From: Polaromonas glacialis | Lineage (GTDB): Bacteria; Pseudomonadota; Gammaproteobacteria; Burkholderiales; Burkholderiaceae_C | Length of the DNA: 64,000 bases | Direction of reading: 5' to 3' | Assembly: GCF_000709345.1 (NCBI RefSeq) | Contig: NZ_KL448323.1 | Location: 1,644,912-1,708,911 of the forward strand | Shown: one piece after another, positions 1 through 7,525 of the stretch | Layout: each line of letters opens with the position of its first letter | Position numbering within the stretch: the first letter of the stretch is position 1 | Notes under the pieces: generated by a model | Told to the model about the DNA's origin: nothing | Seen by the model: the letters and a program-made list of their open reading frames with translations, nothing else | Database searches by the model: none | Position numbers and translations under genes: made by a program

Positions 1-650
1 TGGAAGAACTCGGCTCCGGTTTTTACCTGGCCATGCACGACCTGGAAATTCGCGGCACCGGTGAAGTGCTGGGTGAAAACCAGAGCGGCAACATGCTGGA
101 GATCGGCTTTCAGCTCTACAACGAAATGCTCAGCGAAGCCGTGGCGTCCCTAAAGGCCGGCCGCGAGCCGGATTTGCTGTCGCCGCTCAGCGTCACGACC
201 GAGATCAACCTGCACGCCCCCGCGCTGCTGCCCAGCGACTACTGCGGCGACGTGCATCTGCGCCTGAGCTTCTACAAAAAGCTCGCCACGGCGAAGAAAA
301 CCGAGCAGATCGACGCGTTGCTGGAGGAAATCGTGGACCGCTTCGGCAAGCTGCCCGCGCAGGCGCAAACGCTGATCGACGTGCATCGCCTGCGGGTCAT
401 CGCCAAGCCCTACGGCGTCGTCAAGGTCGATGCCGCACCCGGCGCAATCACCATCACCTTCAGGAAGGACCCGCCGATTGACTCGATGGCCATCATCCAC
501 CTGATCCAGAAGAACAAGCACATCAAGCTCGCCGGCAACGACAAGCTGCGCATCGAGCGCCCACTGCCCGAGGCGAAAGACCGGACGCAGATGGTGCGCG
601 ATGTGCTGCGGAGCCTGGGGCAACCGGTGGCGTCAGAGGTGTTGGCATAG
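1..650 (+). CDS. mfd: Transcription-repair coupling factor Mfd, C-terminal fragment
   Basis: This is the last ~215 residues of Mfd, the Snf2-like DNA translocase that removes stalled RNA polymerase from lesions and recruits UvrA. The reading frame is already open at base 3 and continues from outside the window, so only the 3' part is present. The motif RGTGEVLGENQSGN near the left edge is the end of the RecG-like translocation (TRG) region. The rest is the C-terminal regulatory D7 domain, including the typical helical run YKKLATAKKTEQIDALLEE. The frame ends in TAG at 648-650. It is followed by the vapBC operon after 53 bp, which looks unrelated. Confidence 0.93.
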   Translation, partial: EELGSGFYLAMHDLEIRGTGEVLGENQSGNMLEIGFQLYNEMLSEAVASLKAGREPDLLSPLSVTTEINLHAPALLPSDYCGDVHLRLSFYKKLATAKKTEQIDALLEEIVDRFGKLPAQAQTLIDVHRLRVIAKPYGVVKVDAAPGAITITFRKDPPIDSMAIIHLIQKNKHIKLAGNDKLRIERPLPEAKDRTQMVRDVLRSLGQPVASEVLA

Positions 651-671
651 GCCATGGCATAGGCTAAACTA

Positions 672-693
672 CAAAACGCTCGAACCCGTTTTG
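672..693. promoter_or_regulatory. Probable VapBC operator palindrome
   Basis: CAAAACG and CGTTTTG form perfect 7-bp arms separated by 8 bp, ending 10 bp before the vapB ATG. VapB antitoxins of the AbrB type usually bind palindromes at this place to autoregulate the operon. The right arm touches the GGAG ribosome-binding site at 693-696, so binding would block both transcription and translation initiation. The palindrome is seen; its function is inferred. Confidence 0.5.
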
Positions 694-703
694 GAGAAAC
701 ACC

Positions 704-1003
704 ATGCCTATTCTTTCAGAAAAAGTCGCTGACGACAGCGCCGAGGCCGCGCCCCGGCCCGTGCGCCTGTTTCGCAATGGCGCGAATCAGGCGGTGCGCA
801 TTCCCAAGGAATTTGAATTGCCTGGCAAGGACGCGTTGATCCGTCGTGAAGGCAACAGACTCATCATCGAGGCCATTGAACCCAAGCACCCCAAAGGCAG
901 TGCCGCCGCCTTGTTGGCGGTTCTGGCCACCATGGAGCCGATTGACGAAGGGTTTCCTGACGTTGACGAGGGCTTGCTGCCGCTGGACGACATTGATTTA
1001 TGA
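704..1003 (+). CDS. vapB: VapB-type antitoxin (SpoVT/AbrB fold)
   Basis: A 99-residue AbrB/MazE-like antitoxin. The N-terminal part (about residues 20-58) has the swapped-hairpin DNA-binding signature RLFRNGANQAVRIPKEFELP followed by a beta-rich LIIEAIEP segment. The acidic C-terminus (residues 80-99, ending LPLDDIDL) is the kind of flexible tail that wraps the PIN toxin. GGAG at 693-696 lies 7 bases before the ATG. The stop codon overlaps the vapC ATG (ATGA), so the two are translationally coupled. It should neutralise VapC and repress the operon through the palindrome at 672-693. Confidence 0.88.
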   Translation: MPILSEKVADDSAEAAPRPVRLFRNGANQAVRIPKEFELPGKDALIRREGNRLIIEAIEPKHPKGSAAALLAVLATMEPIDEGFPDVDEGLLPLDDIDL

Positions 1004-1449
1004 CATTGCCGCTGCCATTGAACGCATCGCTTTTGATGCTGGACACCAACATCATTTCAGACTTGATGCGCAATCCCAAAGGGCCGTCAAACCAACGGCT
1101 GCAGCACCTGATGGCAACCCTTCCCGACCTCAAGGTTTGCACAAGCCTGGTGGTCGATTGCGAAGTCAGCTTCGGCTTGCTGCGAAAACCGTCCAAATTG
1201 CTGAAGCAAGCGTATGCAGACTTGCTGCAGGTCATTGAAATCATGCCCCTGGATCTGTTGGTCAGCAGCCATTACGCCCATATTCGTACCCACCTGGAAC
1301 GTCTCGGCACGCCTATTGGTCCCAACGACACCCTGATTGCCGCCCACGCCCTGGCGCTGGATTGCACGCTGGTGACCGGCAACGAAGCGGAATTCCGCCG
1401 CGTGCCGGGCTTGCGGGTGGAGAACTGGCTGGTGGAGGAAAGCACATGA
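1000..1449 (+). CDS. vapC: VapC-type PIN-domain ribonuclease toxin
   Basis: A 149-residue PIN-domain toxin, a Mg-dependent endoribonuclease that typically cleaves tRNA or rRNA loops. The acidic site is visible as D15 in LMLDTNIISDLM, E55 in DCEVSFGL and D110 in GPNDTLIAAHAL, with the late strand LVTGNEAEF supplying the fourth position. The start at 1000 overlaps the vapB stop by 4 bp. An internal ATG at 1036 (MLDTNI) would give the more usual VapC N-terminus, so the exact start is uncertain. Its stop overlaps the next ATG by 4 bp, tying a third gene into the operon. Confidence 0.9.
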   Translation: MTLPLPLNASLLMLDTNIISDLMRNPKGPSNQRLQHLMATLPDLKVCTSLVVDCEVSFGLLRKPSKLLKQAYADLLQVIEIMPLDLLVSSHYAHIRTHLERLGTPIGPNDTLIAAHALALDCTLVTGNEAEFRRVPGLRVENWLVEEST

Positions 1450-1748
1450 ATTCAAACCTGACGCCCCTCACGCTGGACTTGTCCGATGAATTAATCGCCG
1501 AGTTAGCCTTTGCGGCCCAGGCGAAAGGATTGACGCTGGAGGAATGGGTAACGATTTTGGTGAAAGAAGCGATCAGTGAATTGCCCGACGATTCAACGAC
1601 ACAGACCAGCGAAAGCCAGGCGTTGGAAGAAGCAGCCAAGACGCTGACAGCCCTGGAATCTGAGGGCGATGCACCGTTCAACGCTGAAGTGTTTGAGAGC
1701 GAATTCACCAAGGCACAAGCCCAACGATCTGACACATTACAGGGATAA
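1446..1748 (+). CDS. Small protein of the vapBC operon, possible ribbon-helix-helix fold
   Basis: A 100-residue protein that I do not recognise as a named family. The ATG at 1446 overlaps the vapC stop as ATGA, so the gene is probably translated from the same mRNA. The N-terminal 40 residues (LTLDLSDELIAELAFAAQ, then a helix GLTLEEWVTILVKEAI) look like a short beta strand plus two helices, as in ribbon-helix-helix antitoxins or regulators. The remainder is acidic and low-complexity helical. It could be a second antitoxin, a co-repressor or an unrelated passenger. There is no signal peptide or membrane segment. Confidence 0.7.
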   Translation: MNSNLTPLTLDLSDELIAELAFAAQAKGLTLEEWVTILVKEAISELPDDSTTQTSESQALEEAAKTLTALESEGDAPFNAEVFESEFTKAQAQRSDTLQG

Positions 1749-1850
1749 ATCAAATCTCTAATCGCTGGTTAGAGAAGTTGGCGGCTCCAAAAATCGCTTT
1801 AGCTAGACAAATAATGTCCTGCGACACCCCCCCCCCACCCACCTTCAAAA

Positions 1851-1914
1851 TTTATCAAAAATAAGCCTTTTGCGCACGCCAGCCGTGCGCAAGCAGCTAT
1901 CAAAAAAATAGTAA
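1851..1914 (-). repeat. Dispersed palindromic intergenic repeat, copy 1
   Basis: A copy of the ~65 bp repeat found about ten times in this window, here in reverse orientation. Its core GCGCACGCCAGCCGTGCGC (1872-1890) is a perfect 7-bp-arm palindrome, flanked by AATAAGCCTTTT on one side and GCAGCTAT...ATAG on the other. It fills most of the gap between the vapBC operon and serB. Confidence 0.75.
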
Positions 1915-1922
1915 CCAGAATC

Positions 1923-2633
1923 ATGAACCCCATCGAACACTCCCCCGGCCTGGTCGTCAACATCGCCACGCCCGATCTCAAACTCGGCGACTTCAAACTG
2001 ATTGCCTTCGACATGGATTCGACGCTGATCAACATCGAATGCGTCGATGAAATCGCCGATGCCGTGGGCCGCAAAGCCGAAGTCGCAGCCATCACCGAAG
2101 CCGCCATGCGCGGCGAAATCACCGACTTCAAGGACAGCCTGCGCCGGCGTGTGGCACTGCTCAAGGGCGTGAGCGTGGCCAGCATGGACGAGGTCTATCG
2201 CGAGCGACTCAAGCTCAACCCCGGCGCGGCTGAACTGGTGCGGGCCTGCAAGGACGCGGGCCTGAAGGTGTTGCTGGTCAGCGGCGGATTCACCTTCTTC
2301 GCCGACCGCGTGCGGGACCTGCTGGACATCGACTACCTGCGCGCCAACGTGCTGGAGATTGAAAACGGCCTGCTGACCGGCCGGCTGGTTGATCAGCCCT
2401 GGGGCGACATCTGCGACGGCGAGGAGAAGCGCCGCATGCTGCTGGCCACCTGCGGCGAACTGGGCATCAACCCGTTGCAGGCAATTGCCATGGGCGACGG
2501 TGCCAACGATTTGCCGATGATGGGCGCGGCCGGCCTGTCGGTGGCCTACCACGCCAAGCCCAAGGTGCGTGAGCAGGCCATGGTGGCGATCAACGCGGGC
2601 GGGCTGGACCGCTTGCTTGAACTGATGGAGTAG
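1923..2633 (+). CDS. serB: Phosphoserine phosphatase SerB
   Basis: A haloacid-dehalogenase-superfamily phosphatase that converts O-phosphoserine to serine, the last step of serine biosynthesis. The DxDxT nucleophile motif is FDMDSTLI with D30 and D32. Motif II serine is S120 in VSGGFTFFADRV, and the metal-binding GDGANDLPM lies at residues 191-199. At 236 residues it lacks the N-terminal ACT-like region of the 322-residue E. coli enzyme, as is common in betaproteobacteria. It stands alone between a palindromic repeat and the convergent DUF3422 gene, whose stop is only 15 bp away. Confidence 0.95.
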   Translation: MNPIEHSPGLVVNIATPDLKLGDFKLIAFDMDSTLINIECVDEIADAVGRKAEVAAITEAAMRGEITDFKDSLRRRVALLKGVSVASMDEVYRERLKLNPGAAELVRACKDAGLKVLLVSGGFTFFADRVRDLLDIDYLRANVLEIENGLLTGRLVDQPWGDICDGEEKRRMLLATCGELGINPLQAIAMGDGANDLPMMGAAGLSVAYHAKPKVREQAMVAINAGGLDRLLELME

Positions 2634-2648
2634 TGGCCGCCCTGCCCG

Positions 2649-3992
2649 TCAATCCCTGCCATGCAGCGTGGCATGAATCCGCCGGATGTTGCGCCAGACC
2701 AGCCACAGCACCAGCGGAATCGCCGCGCCCACCACGATCTCGGGGTTGATAGGCGCGCCGGCAGCCTTGCCGGCCTTGCCAGCGTAGAGCAGCAGACTGA
2801 TCACGTAATACGAGATGGCGGCAATCGACAGGCCTTCGACCGTGGACTGCAGGCGCAGCTGCAACTCCTGGCCGCGCGTGAGCTTTTCCAGCAGAGTCTG
2901 GTTCTGGGTTTCGGTGGCAATGTCCACCCGGGTGCGCAGCAAGGCGCTGGTGCGCGTCACCCGCTCCGACAGCGAGGTCAGTCGCTGCGCCGTGGCAGCG
3001 ACCGTGGCAATGGCGGGCGACAGCCGGCGCTGCATGAATTCGCTCAGGGTCTGGGTGCCGGGAATCGGTTTTTCGCGCAACTCTGTCAGGCGCTGGCCGA
3101 CCAGTGTGCTGTAGGCGCGGGTGGCCGAGAACCGGTAGATGTGCTCGGCCGTGGCGCGCTCGACCCGCGCCGCCAGCGACACCAGCGTGTCGAGCAGTTC
3201 CTGGTCGGACGCCGACTTGCCTTCAAGTCGCGCCGTGATGTCGGCCAGCGCGCCTTCGGCCTCCGACAGCATGGGCGCCAGTTGTTTGACCACCGGCAGG
3301 CCGCGCAGGGCCATCAGGCGGTAGATTTCGACTTCCAGCAGGCGCTGCGAAATGCGGCCGGCGCGGCTTTCGCTGGTGCCCGGCGCGGCAATCACCAGCA
3401 TGCGCTCGAAGCCGTCGGCGCCGATCTGGAAATCCGTCACCGCCCAGGAATGTCCGTGGCCCAGTTGCGAGGCAATCACCGGTCGGCCACCGAACCAGGC
3501 CTGTGCCTGTCCCATCAGCGCAACTTCCTCTTGCAGCGCCCCCTCCACCATCACCAGCTGGATGGCAGACACCGTTCGTCCCGGAATGCCACGCAGCCAT
3601 TCGGGCGCGACCGCCAGACTGGACAGCAGTTCAGGCTCCTGCGCGCCCAGCAGCGCACGCTCCGGCAGCGCCTGGACGATGGAATAGCGGGTAAATTCGG
3701 TATGCCGCTCCCATTTCACGGTGTGGTTGCCGCACGGCAGGCGCAAAAAGTTGCCGTGCAGGCGCTCCAGCGGCAGCAGCGCCTGACCCGTCAGGCGCCG
3801 CAGGTGCTCGCATTCCTGTTCGCGGCTGACACCGGCATTGAGCACCGCCACCTGCACAATCAGCGCCGGCAGCCGCACCCGGGCCGGCGGTCGGGCATGG
3901 ACCTCGTTGTGCAGCAGGGTGCGCTGCGGGTCGTCGGGCGGCAGGTAGCCGGCAGGAATCAGCGAAGCAGCGGTCGGTGGGTTCAAAGCCAT
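2649..3992 (-). CDS. DUF3422 family membrane-anchored protein
   Basis: A 447-residue protein recognisable as the DUF3422 family by its N-terminal signature RTLLHNEVHARPPARV (about residues 23-38) and following WERHTEF segment. The middle is a soluble domain with long helices (about residues 250-370, LTELREK, VERATAEHIYRF). The C-terminus has two hydrophobic helices (about 390-410 and 420-440), so the protein is probably anchored in the inner membrane by its tail. The family has no established biochemical function. The gene is monocistronic and convergent with serB. Confidence 0.85.
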   Translation of the reverse strand: MALNPPTAASLIPAGYLPPDDPQRTLLHNEVHARPPARVRLPALIVQVAVLNAGVSREQECEHLRRLTGQALLPLERLHGNFLRLPCGNHTVKWERHTEFTRYSIVQALPERALLGAQEPELLSSLAVAPEWLRGIPGRTVSAIQLVMVEGALQEEVALMGQAQAWFGGRPVIASQLGHGHSWAVTDFQIGADGFERMLVIAAPGTSESRAGRISQRLLEVEIYRLMALRGLPVVKQLAPMLSEAEGALADITARLEGKSASDQELLDTLVSLAARVERATAEHIYRFSATRAYSTLVGQRLTELREKPIPGTQTLSEFMQRRLSPAIATVAATAQRLTSLSERVTRTSALLRTRVDIATETQNQTLLEKLTRGQELQLRLQSTVEGLSIAAISYYVISLLLYAGKAGKAAGAPINPEIVVGAAIPLVLWLVWRNIRRIHATLHGRD

Positions 3993-4069
3993 GGAAAAAT
4001 ATTTCTTTTTTAATAGCAGTAATCGCCCGCCCAGCGGGCGGAAAACCGATTTTTTACAATAAATCCGGC

Positions 4070-4360
4070 TCAGTCGGACTTGTGCGTTGCCGCAGGCGCC
4101 TGGTGCCGCTGCACCTGCCCCGGCGAGATGCCTGAAGCAGGAACAAGGCCGCTTGCATGGCGCTGGCCGTTGCAGACTTCATGGCTGATGGCCAGGTTCT
4201 CGGCATGGCTGTTGCCGCCGTCGCACAGCGCCTGGATGTGCTCCAGCGTTGCGGCCTCGGGCGTGACATGCTGGCCGCAGACCCAGCACGGCACGACGCC
4301 ATGCAGCTGGCGCGCCACGGTTCTGTACATCTTGATGCGAAGGTGTCTCAAACTGCTCAT
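4070..4360 (-). CDS. Small HNH endonuclease family protein
   Basis: A 96-residue protein with an HNH signature: Cys25-x2-Cys28 (CWVCG), LEH at 39-41, GGNSHAENL at 48-56, H60 and CN at 63-64. This is the beta-beta-alpha metal fold of HNH nucleases, with the paired cysteines binding structural zinc. The ATG at 4360 was chosen because the open frame upstream carries no family sequence. It stands alone, with no methylase, recombinase or phage gene nearby. The target is unknown; small HNH proteins like this are common in Comamonadaceae genomes. Confidence 0.78.
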   Translation of the reverse strand: MSSLRHLRIKMYRTVARQLHGVVPCWVCGQHVTPEAATLEHIQALCDGGNSHAENLAISHEVCNGQRHASGLVPASGISPGQVQRHQAPAATHKSD

Positions 4361-4492
4361 GCGGGGATTTTCCTGCAAAACACGCGCTTTCCAGACCCGA
4401 CATGCTGGCACCGCTCACGCGATTGGCCTTTGGGTTGCCTGACGCGGCCGGCATGCCGACAATAGCCCCTTTCCCAACATCAAAGGATTGCC

Positions 4493-4969
4493 ATGAAAGG
4501 CGACGCACAAGTCATCTCTTACCTGCAGGCCCAGCTCAAGAACGAACTGACCGCCATCAACCAGTATTTCCTGCACTACCGCATGTACAAGCACTGGGGC
4601 ATGGATAAGCTGGCGAAGAAGGAATACGAGGAATCCATCGGCGAGATGAAGCATGCTGACCGGCTGATGGACCGGCTGTTCATGCTGGACGCCCTGCCCA
4701 ACCTGCAGGACCTGGGCAAGCTGATGATTGGCGAGGACGTGCTCGAAGTGCTCAATTGCGACCTGAAACTGGAATCGGCCGCGCAGGTCACGGTCAAGGA
4801 CGGCATGGCGCACTGCGAAAGCGTTCGCGACTACGTGTCGCGCGATCTGCTGCAGGACATCCTGAACGACACCGAAGAGCACATCGACTTCCTGGAAACC
4901 CAGATCGAGCTGGCCGGCAAGGTCGGCATCCAGAACTACCTGCAAAGCCAGATGGGCGAGCTGAGCTAA
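4493..4969 (+). CDS. bfr: Bacterioferritin
   Basis: A 158-residue heme-containing ferritin that forms a 24-subunit iron-storage shell. The start MKGDAQVISYL is typical. The heme axial ligand M52 is present in GEMKHAD, and the diiron ligands E18, E51, H54, E94 and H130 align with the E. coli protein. The position of E127, however, is T127 (NDTEEH), so one bridging carboxylate of the ferroxidase centre is replaced. Its partner ferredoxin gene bfd is 6 kb downstream. A strong terminator follows at 4982-5017. Confidence 0.95.
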   Translation: MKGDAQVISYLQAQLKNELTAINQYFLHYRMYKHWGMDKLAKKEYEESIGEMKHADRLMDRLFMLDALPNLQDLGKLMIGEDVLEVLNCDLKLESAAQVTVKDGMAHCESVRDYVSRDLLQDILNDTEEHIDFLETQIELAGKVGIQNYLQSQMGELS

Positions 4970-4981
4970 AGCGGCGGCATG

Positions 4982-5017
4982 AAACAACAAAGGGGCCTTT
5001 TGGCCCCTTTGTTGTTT
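4982..5017 (+). terminator. Rho-independent terminator of bfr
   Basis: A perfect 16-bp stem (AAACAACAAAGGGGCC at 4982-4997 and its complement at 5002-5017) closes a TTTT loop 12 bp after the bfr stop, with T-rich 3' flank. It separates bfr from the Fur-controlled receptor gene. Confidence 0.85.
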
Positions 5018-5061
5018 TCAGGCATCAAACCGTGGAAATGGTGTGTTTTGCAGACACAAAT

Positions 5062-5081
5062 AATTACGAATCATTCTCATT
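5062..5081. promoter_or_regulatory. Probable Fur box upstream of the siderophore receptor
   Basis: AATTACGAATCATTCTCATT shares 14 consecutive bases with the right side of the idealised palindrome AATGAGAATCATTCTCATT. A possible -10 hexamer TATAAA follows at 5085-5090. Fur with Fe2+ would block the promoter when iron is plentiful. A second similar site precedes bfd at 10843. Confidence 0.65.
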
Positions 5082-5215
5082 CACTATAAAATCGAGGCTC
5101 AATTTCACGAGCCAGCCAACTCCCGTCCCCCGAAGGACGGCTCCGAGCACAGCCAAGCCATTTTCTGTAACCCGGGTCCGTCATTCAAAAACGGGCCCTG
5201 CTTGGAGCCCTTCCC

Positions 5216-7486
5216 TTGGCACACCCTTCCGCGCGCCCTGCGCGCGACAAAAACTCCCGTCGCAGCACTGAGTCTGCTTCCTCCGTGAACCTGGCGGTCA
5301 CAGCAAAACCCGCCTCATCGGACAAGGCGCTGATTCCCCTGGGCGCGCTGATGCTGGCCGCCTCGGTCAGCGGCTGGGCGCAGACCGTGCCAGCGGCCGC
5401 TGAAAAAACCCTGGGCACGGTGATCGTCAAGGAAAAAGCCGAAGGCACCAATTCCAAGGCCACGCTGCGGGCCACCGAAACCGGCATCGGCAAGGGCACG
5501 CAAGCCCTGCGCGACATTCCGCAATCGGTCACGGTGATGACCGAACGCCTGATCGACGACCGCAACCTGGACGATTTCCGCGAAGTGCTGCGCACCACGG
5601 CGGGCGTGACCTTCCAGGCCGGCGAAACCGGCGAGGAAGATGTGCGCCTGCGCGGCTTCTCGCTGGGCATGGCCGGCGACATCTACACCGACGGCATGCG
5701 CGATGGCGCCCTGTATGAACGCGACACCTTCAACAACGACCGGGTCGAGGTGCTCAAGGGTTCTGCATCGATGCTGTTCGGCAAGGGTTCGACCGGCGGC
5801 ATCGTCAACCAGGTCAACAAGCAGCCTTTCCTGATGACCCAGCACGAGGTCAACTACACCCTGGGCACCGGCAAGGAACACCGGCTGACGGGCGACTTCA
5901 ACGTCAAGACGGGCGAAGAGTCCGCCTTGCGCATCAATGCCATGGTGCATGAATCCGACAACTACGGCGCCACATCGAGCAAGCGCGGCATTGCCCCGAC
6001 CTACCGCTGGGGCATCGGCACGCGCAACGAATTCTCGGTGGGCCTCTACCATCTGGACGTCAAGGGCACGCCCAACTACAACCATCCCTGGTTCATCCAG
6101 GACGGCATCATCAAGCCCACGCTGCCCGCCAGGAACTACTATGGTTTCGACAGCGACTACCTGAACACCTCGGCGACCTACGGCACCCTGAGCCACACCC
6201 ACCGCTTTGACCAGGACAGCCAGGTCACCACGCGCCTGCGCCATGGCCGCTATGAGCGCGACCTGTGGGCCAGCGTGATCCGTTTCGGCCAGACCAACGG
6301 CGCGACCACCACCATCAACAACCTGAGCCCGAGCACCCTCATCAGCCGCTCGCCCAAGGGGCGCATCGGCATCAGCGACACCACGCAATTGCAGAGCGAC
6401 TACACCGGCAGCTTCAGCGCGCTGGGCAAAAAACACGACCTGATCGCCGGGGTGGACTACTACCAGGAAGACGCCAAGCGGGCCAACAACTTTGCCGGCG
6501 CCGCCAGCCCACTGACGACGACCGTGGGAACGCCCAACAACGGCGATTCGCGCGCCGACACCCGGGGCGCTGCGCCGTTCAGCACCTTCGATGCCCGCAA
6601 CCTGGGCCTGTATGTGCAGGACACGGTGGCCATCACGCCGACCGTCAAGCTGATTGGCGGCTTGCGCCATGACAATTTCAAGGCGTCCTACCAGACCAAT
6701 GCAGGTGCGAACTTCGAGCGCTCCGACGGCCTCTGGAGCCCACGCCTGGGCGCCCTGTTCCAGCCTGACGACAACAGTTCCTACTACGCTTCCTTCGGCA
6801 CCTCCTTCAACACCTCGGGCGACACCTACCAGTTCAGCCCCGGCAGCCCGAGCGCCAAGGATGCCAACACCGGCCCGGAAAAAAGCCGCAACATCGAGTT
6901 CGGCAGCAAGTTCGAGCTGTTTGAAAAACGCGCATCCCTGGGCGTTGCCCTGTTCCACTCCGAGAAATACAACGAGCGCAACACCGACCCGGACACCGCC
7001 AGCCAGCAGAACCAGCTGTCGGGCAGGCGCCACGCCACGGGCTTGGAATTGAACCTCGCCGGCCGCATCACACCGCTGTGGGAAATTTTCTATAACCACA
7101 CCTGGATTCCAAGCGCGAAGATCGACGAGAGCAACGTGGCGCGCAATGCGGCAGGCACCGGCGCGCAGGTCAAGGGCGACCGTTCGGCCCTCACGCCCAA
7201 GCACAGCGCCACCCTCTGGACCACTTACCGCGTCATGCCACAACTGCGTGTCGGCGGCGGCTTTACCTACCGTGGCAAGCAAAACCCCGAAGGCGCGCGC
7301 CATGTCCAGGCCGACAGCTTCACTACCGTGGACGCCATGGCCGAGTACAGCGTCAATGACACCACGTCCCTGAAGCTGAACATCACCAACCTGACCGACA
7401 AGCTCTATGCCGACTCGCTGTACCGTGGCTTCTACACCCCCGGCGCTGCCCGGTCGGTTCAGCTGACGCTGAAAACCCTGTTCTGA
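5216..7486 (+). CDS. TonB-dependent siderophore receptor (Fiu/PiuA-like)
   Basis: A 756-residue outer-membrane receptor. A signal sequence ends near VSGWAQT (about residue 56). The plug domain begins with the TonB-box region and LRDIPQSVTVMTERLIDDR, and carries DVRLRGFS and VLKGSASMLFGKGSTGGIVN. The 22-strand barrel fills the rest and ends in a terminal phenylalanine (LTLKTLF). No ATG fits the N-terminus. The TTG at 5216 has GGAG 8 bases upstream; GTG at 5285 is the alternative and would give a shorter signal peptide. It imports ferric siderophores, probably catecholates, judging by similarity to Fiu and the adjacent piuC gene. Energy would come from the tonB-exbB-exbD genes 4 kb downstream. 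Confidence 0.93.
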   Translation: MAHPSARPARDKNSRRSTESASSVNLAVTAKPASSDKALIPLGALMLAASVSGWAQTVPAAAEKTLGTVIVKEKAEGTNSKATLRATETGIGKGTQALRDIPQSVTVMTERLIDDRNLDDFREVLRTTAGVTFQAGETGEEDVRLRGFSLGMAGDIYTDGMRDGALYERDTFNNDRVEVLKGSASMLFGKGSTGGIVNQVNKQPFLMTQHEVNYTLGTGKEHRLTGDFNVKTGEESALRINAMVHESDNYGATSSKRGIAPTYRWGIGTRNEFSVGLYHLDVKGTPNYNHPWFIQDGIIKPTLPARNYYGFDSDYLNTSATYGTLSHTHRFDQDSQVTTRLRHGRYERDLWASVIRFGQTNGATTTINNLSPSTLISRSPKGRIGISDTTQLQSDYTGSFSALGKKHDLIAGVDYYQEDAKRANNFAGAASPLTTTVGTPNNGDSRADTRGAAPFSTFDARNLGLYVQDTVAITPTVKLIGGLRHDNFKASYQTNAGANFERSDGLWSPRLGALFQPDDNSSYYASFGTSFNTSGDTYQFSPGSPSAKDANTGPEKSRNIEFGSKFELFEKRASLGVALFHSEKYNERNTDPDTASQQNQLSGRRHATGLELNLAGRITPLWEIFYNHTWIPSAKIDESNVARNAAGTGAQVKGDRSALTPKHSATLWTTYRVMPQLRVGGGFTYRGKQNPEGARHVQADSFTTVDAMAEYSVNDTTSLKLNITNLTDKLYADSLYRGFYTPGAARSVQLTLKTLF

Positions 7487-7525
7487 GCCTGGCCACCCTA
7501 CCCGCACCCGCACTGCGTCAACACC

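Noticed and set aside
1827..1836. C-rich run upstream of serB considered as a regulatory or phase-variable tract
   Set aside because: The run of ten or so C lies nearly 90 bp before the start and outside any coding frame; there is no sign of promoter spacing depending on it.
2661..4013. 450-codon open frame antisense to the DUF3422 gene
   Set aside because: A GC-bias shadow rich in Arg, Gln and Ala; the DUF3422 frame carries the conserved signature.
4030..4043. CGCCCGCCCAGCGGGCG hairpin between the DUF3422 and HNH genes as a terminator
   Set aside because: The hairpin lacks a T-run on the correct side at a useful distance, and both genes are read leftward with no clear 3' end there.
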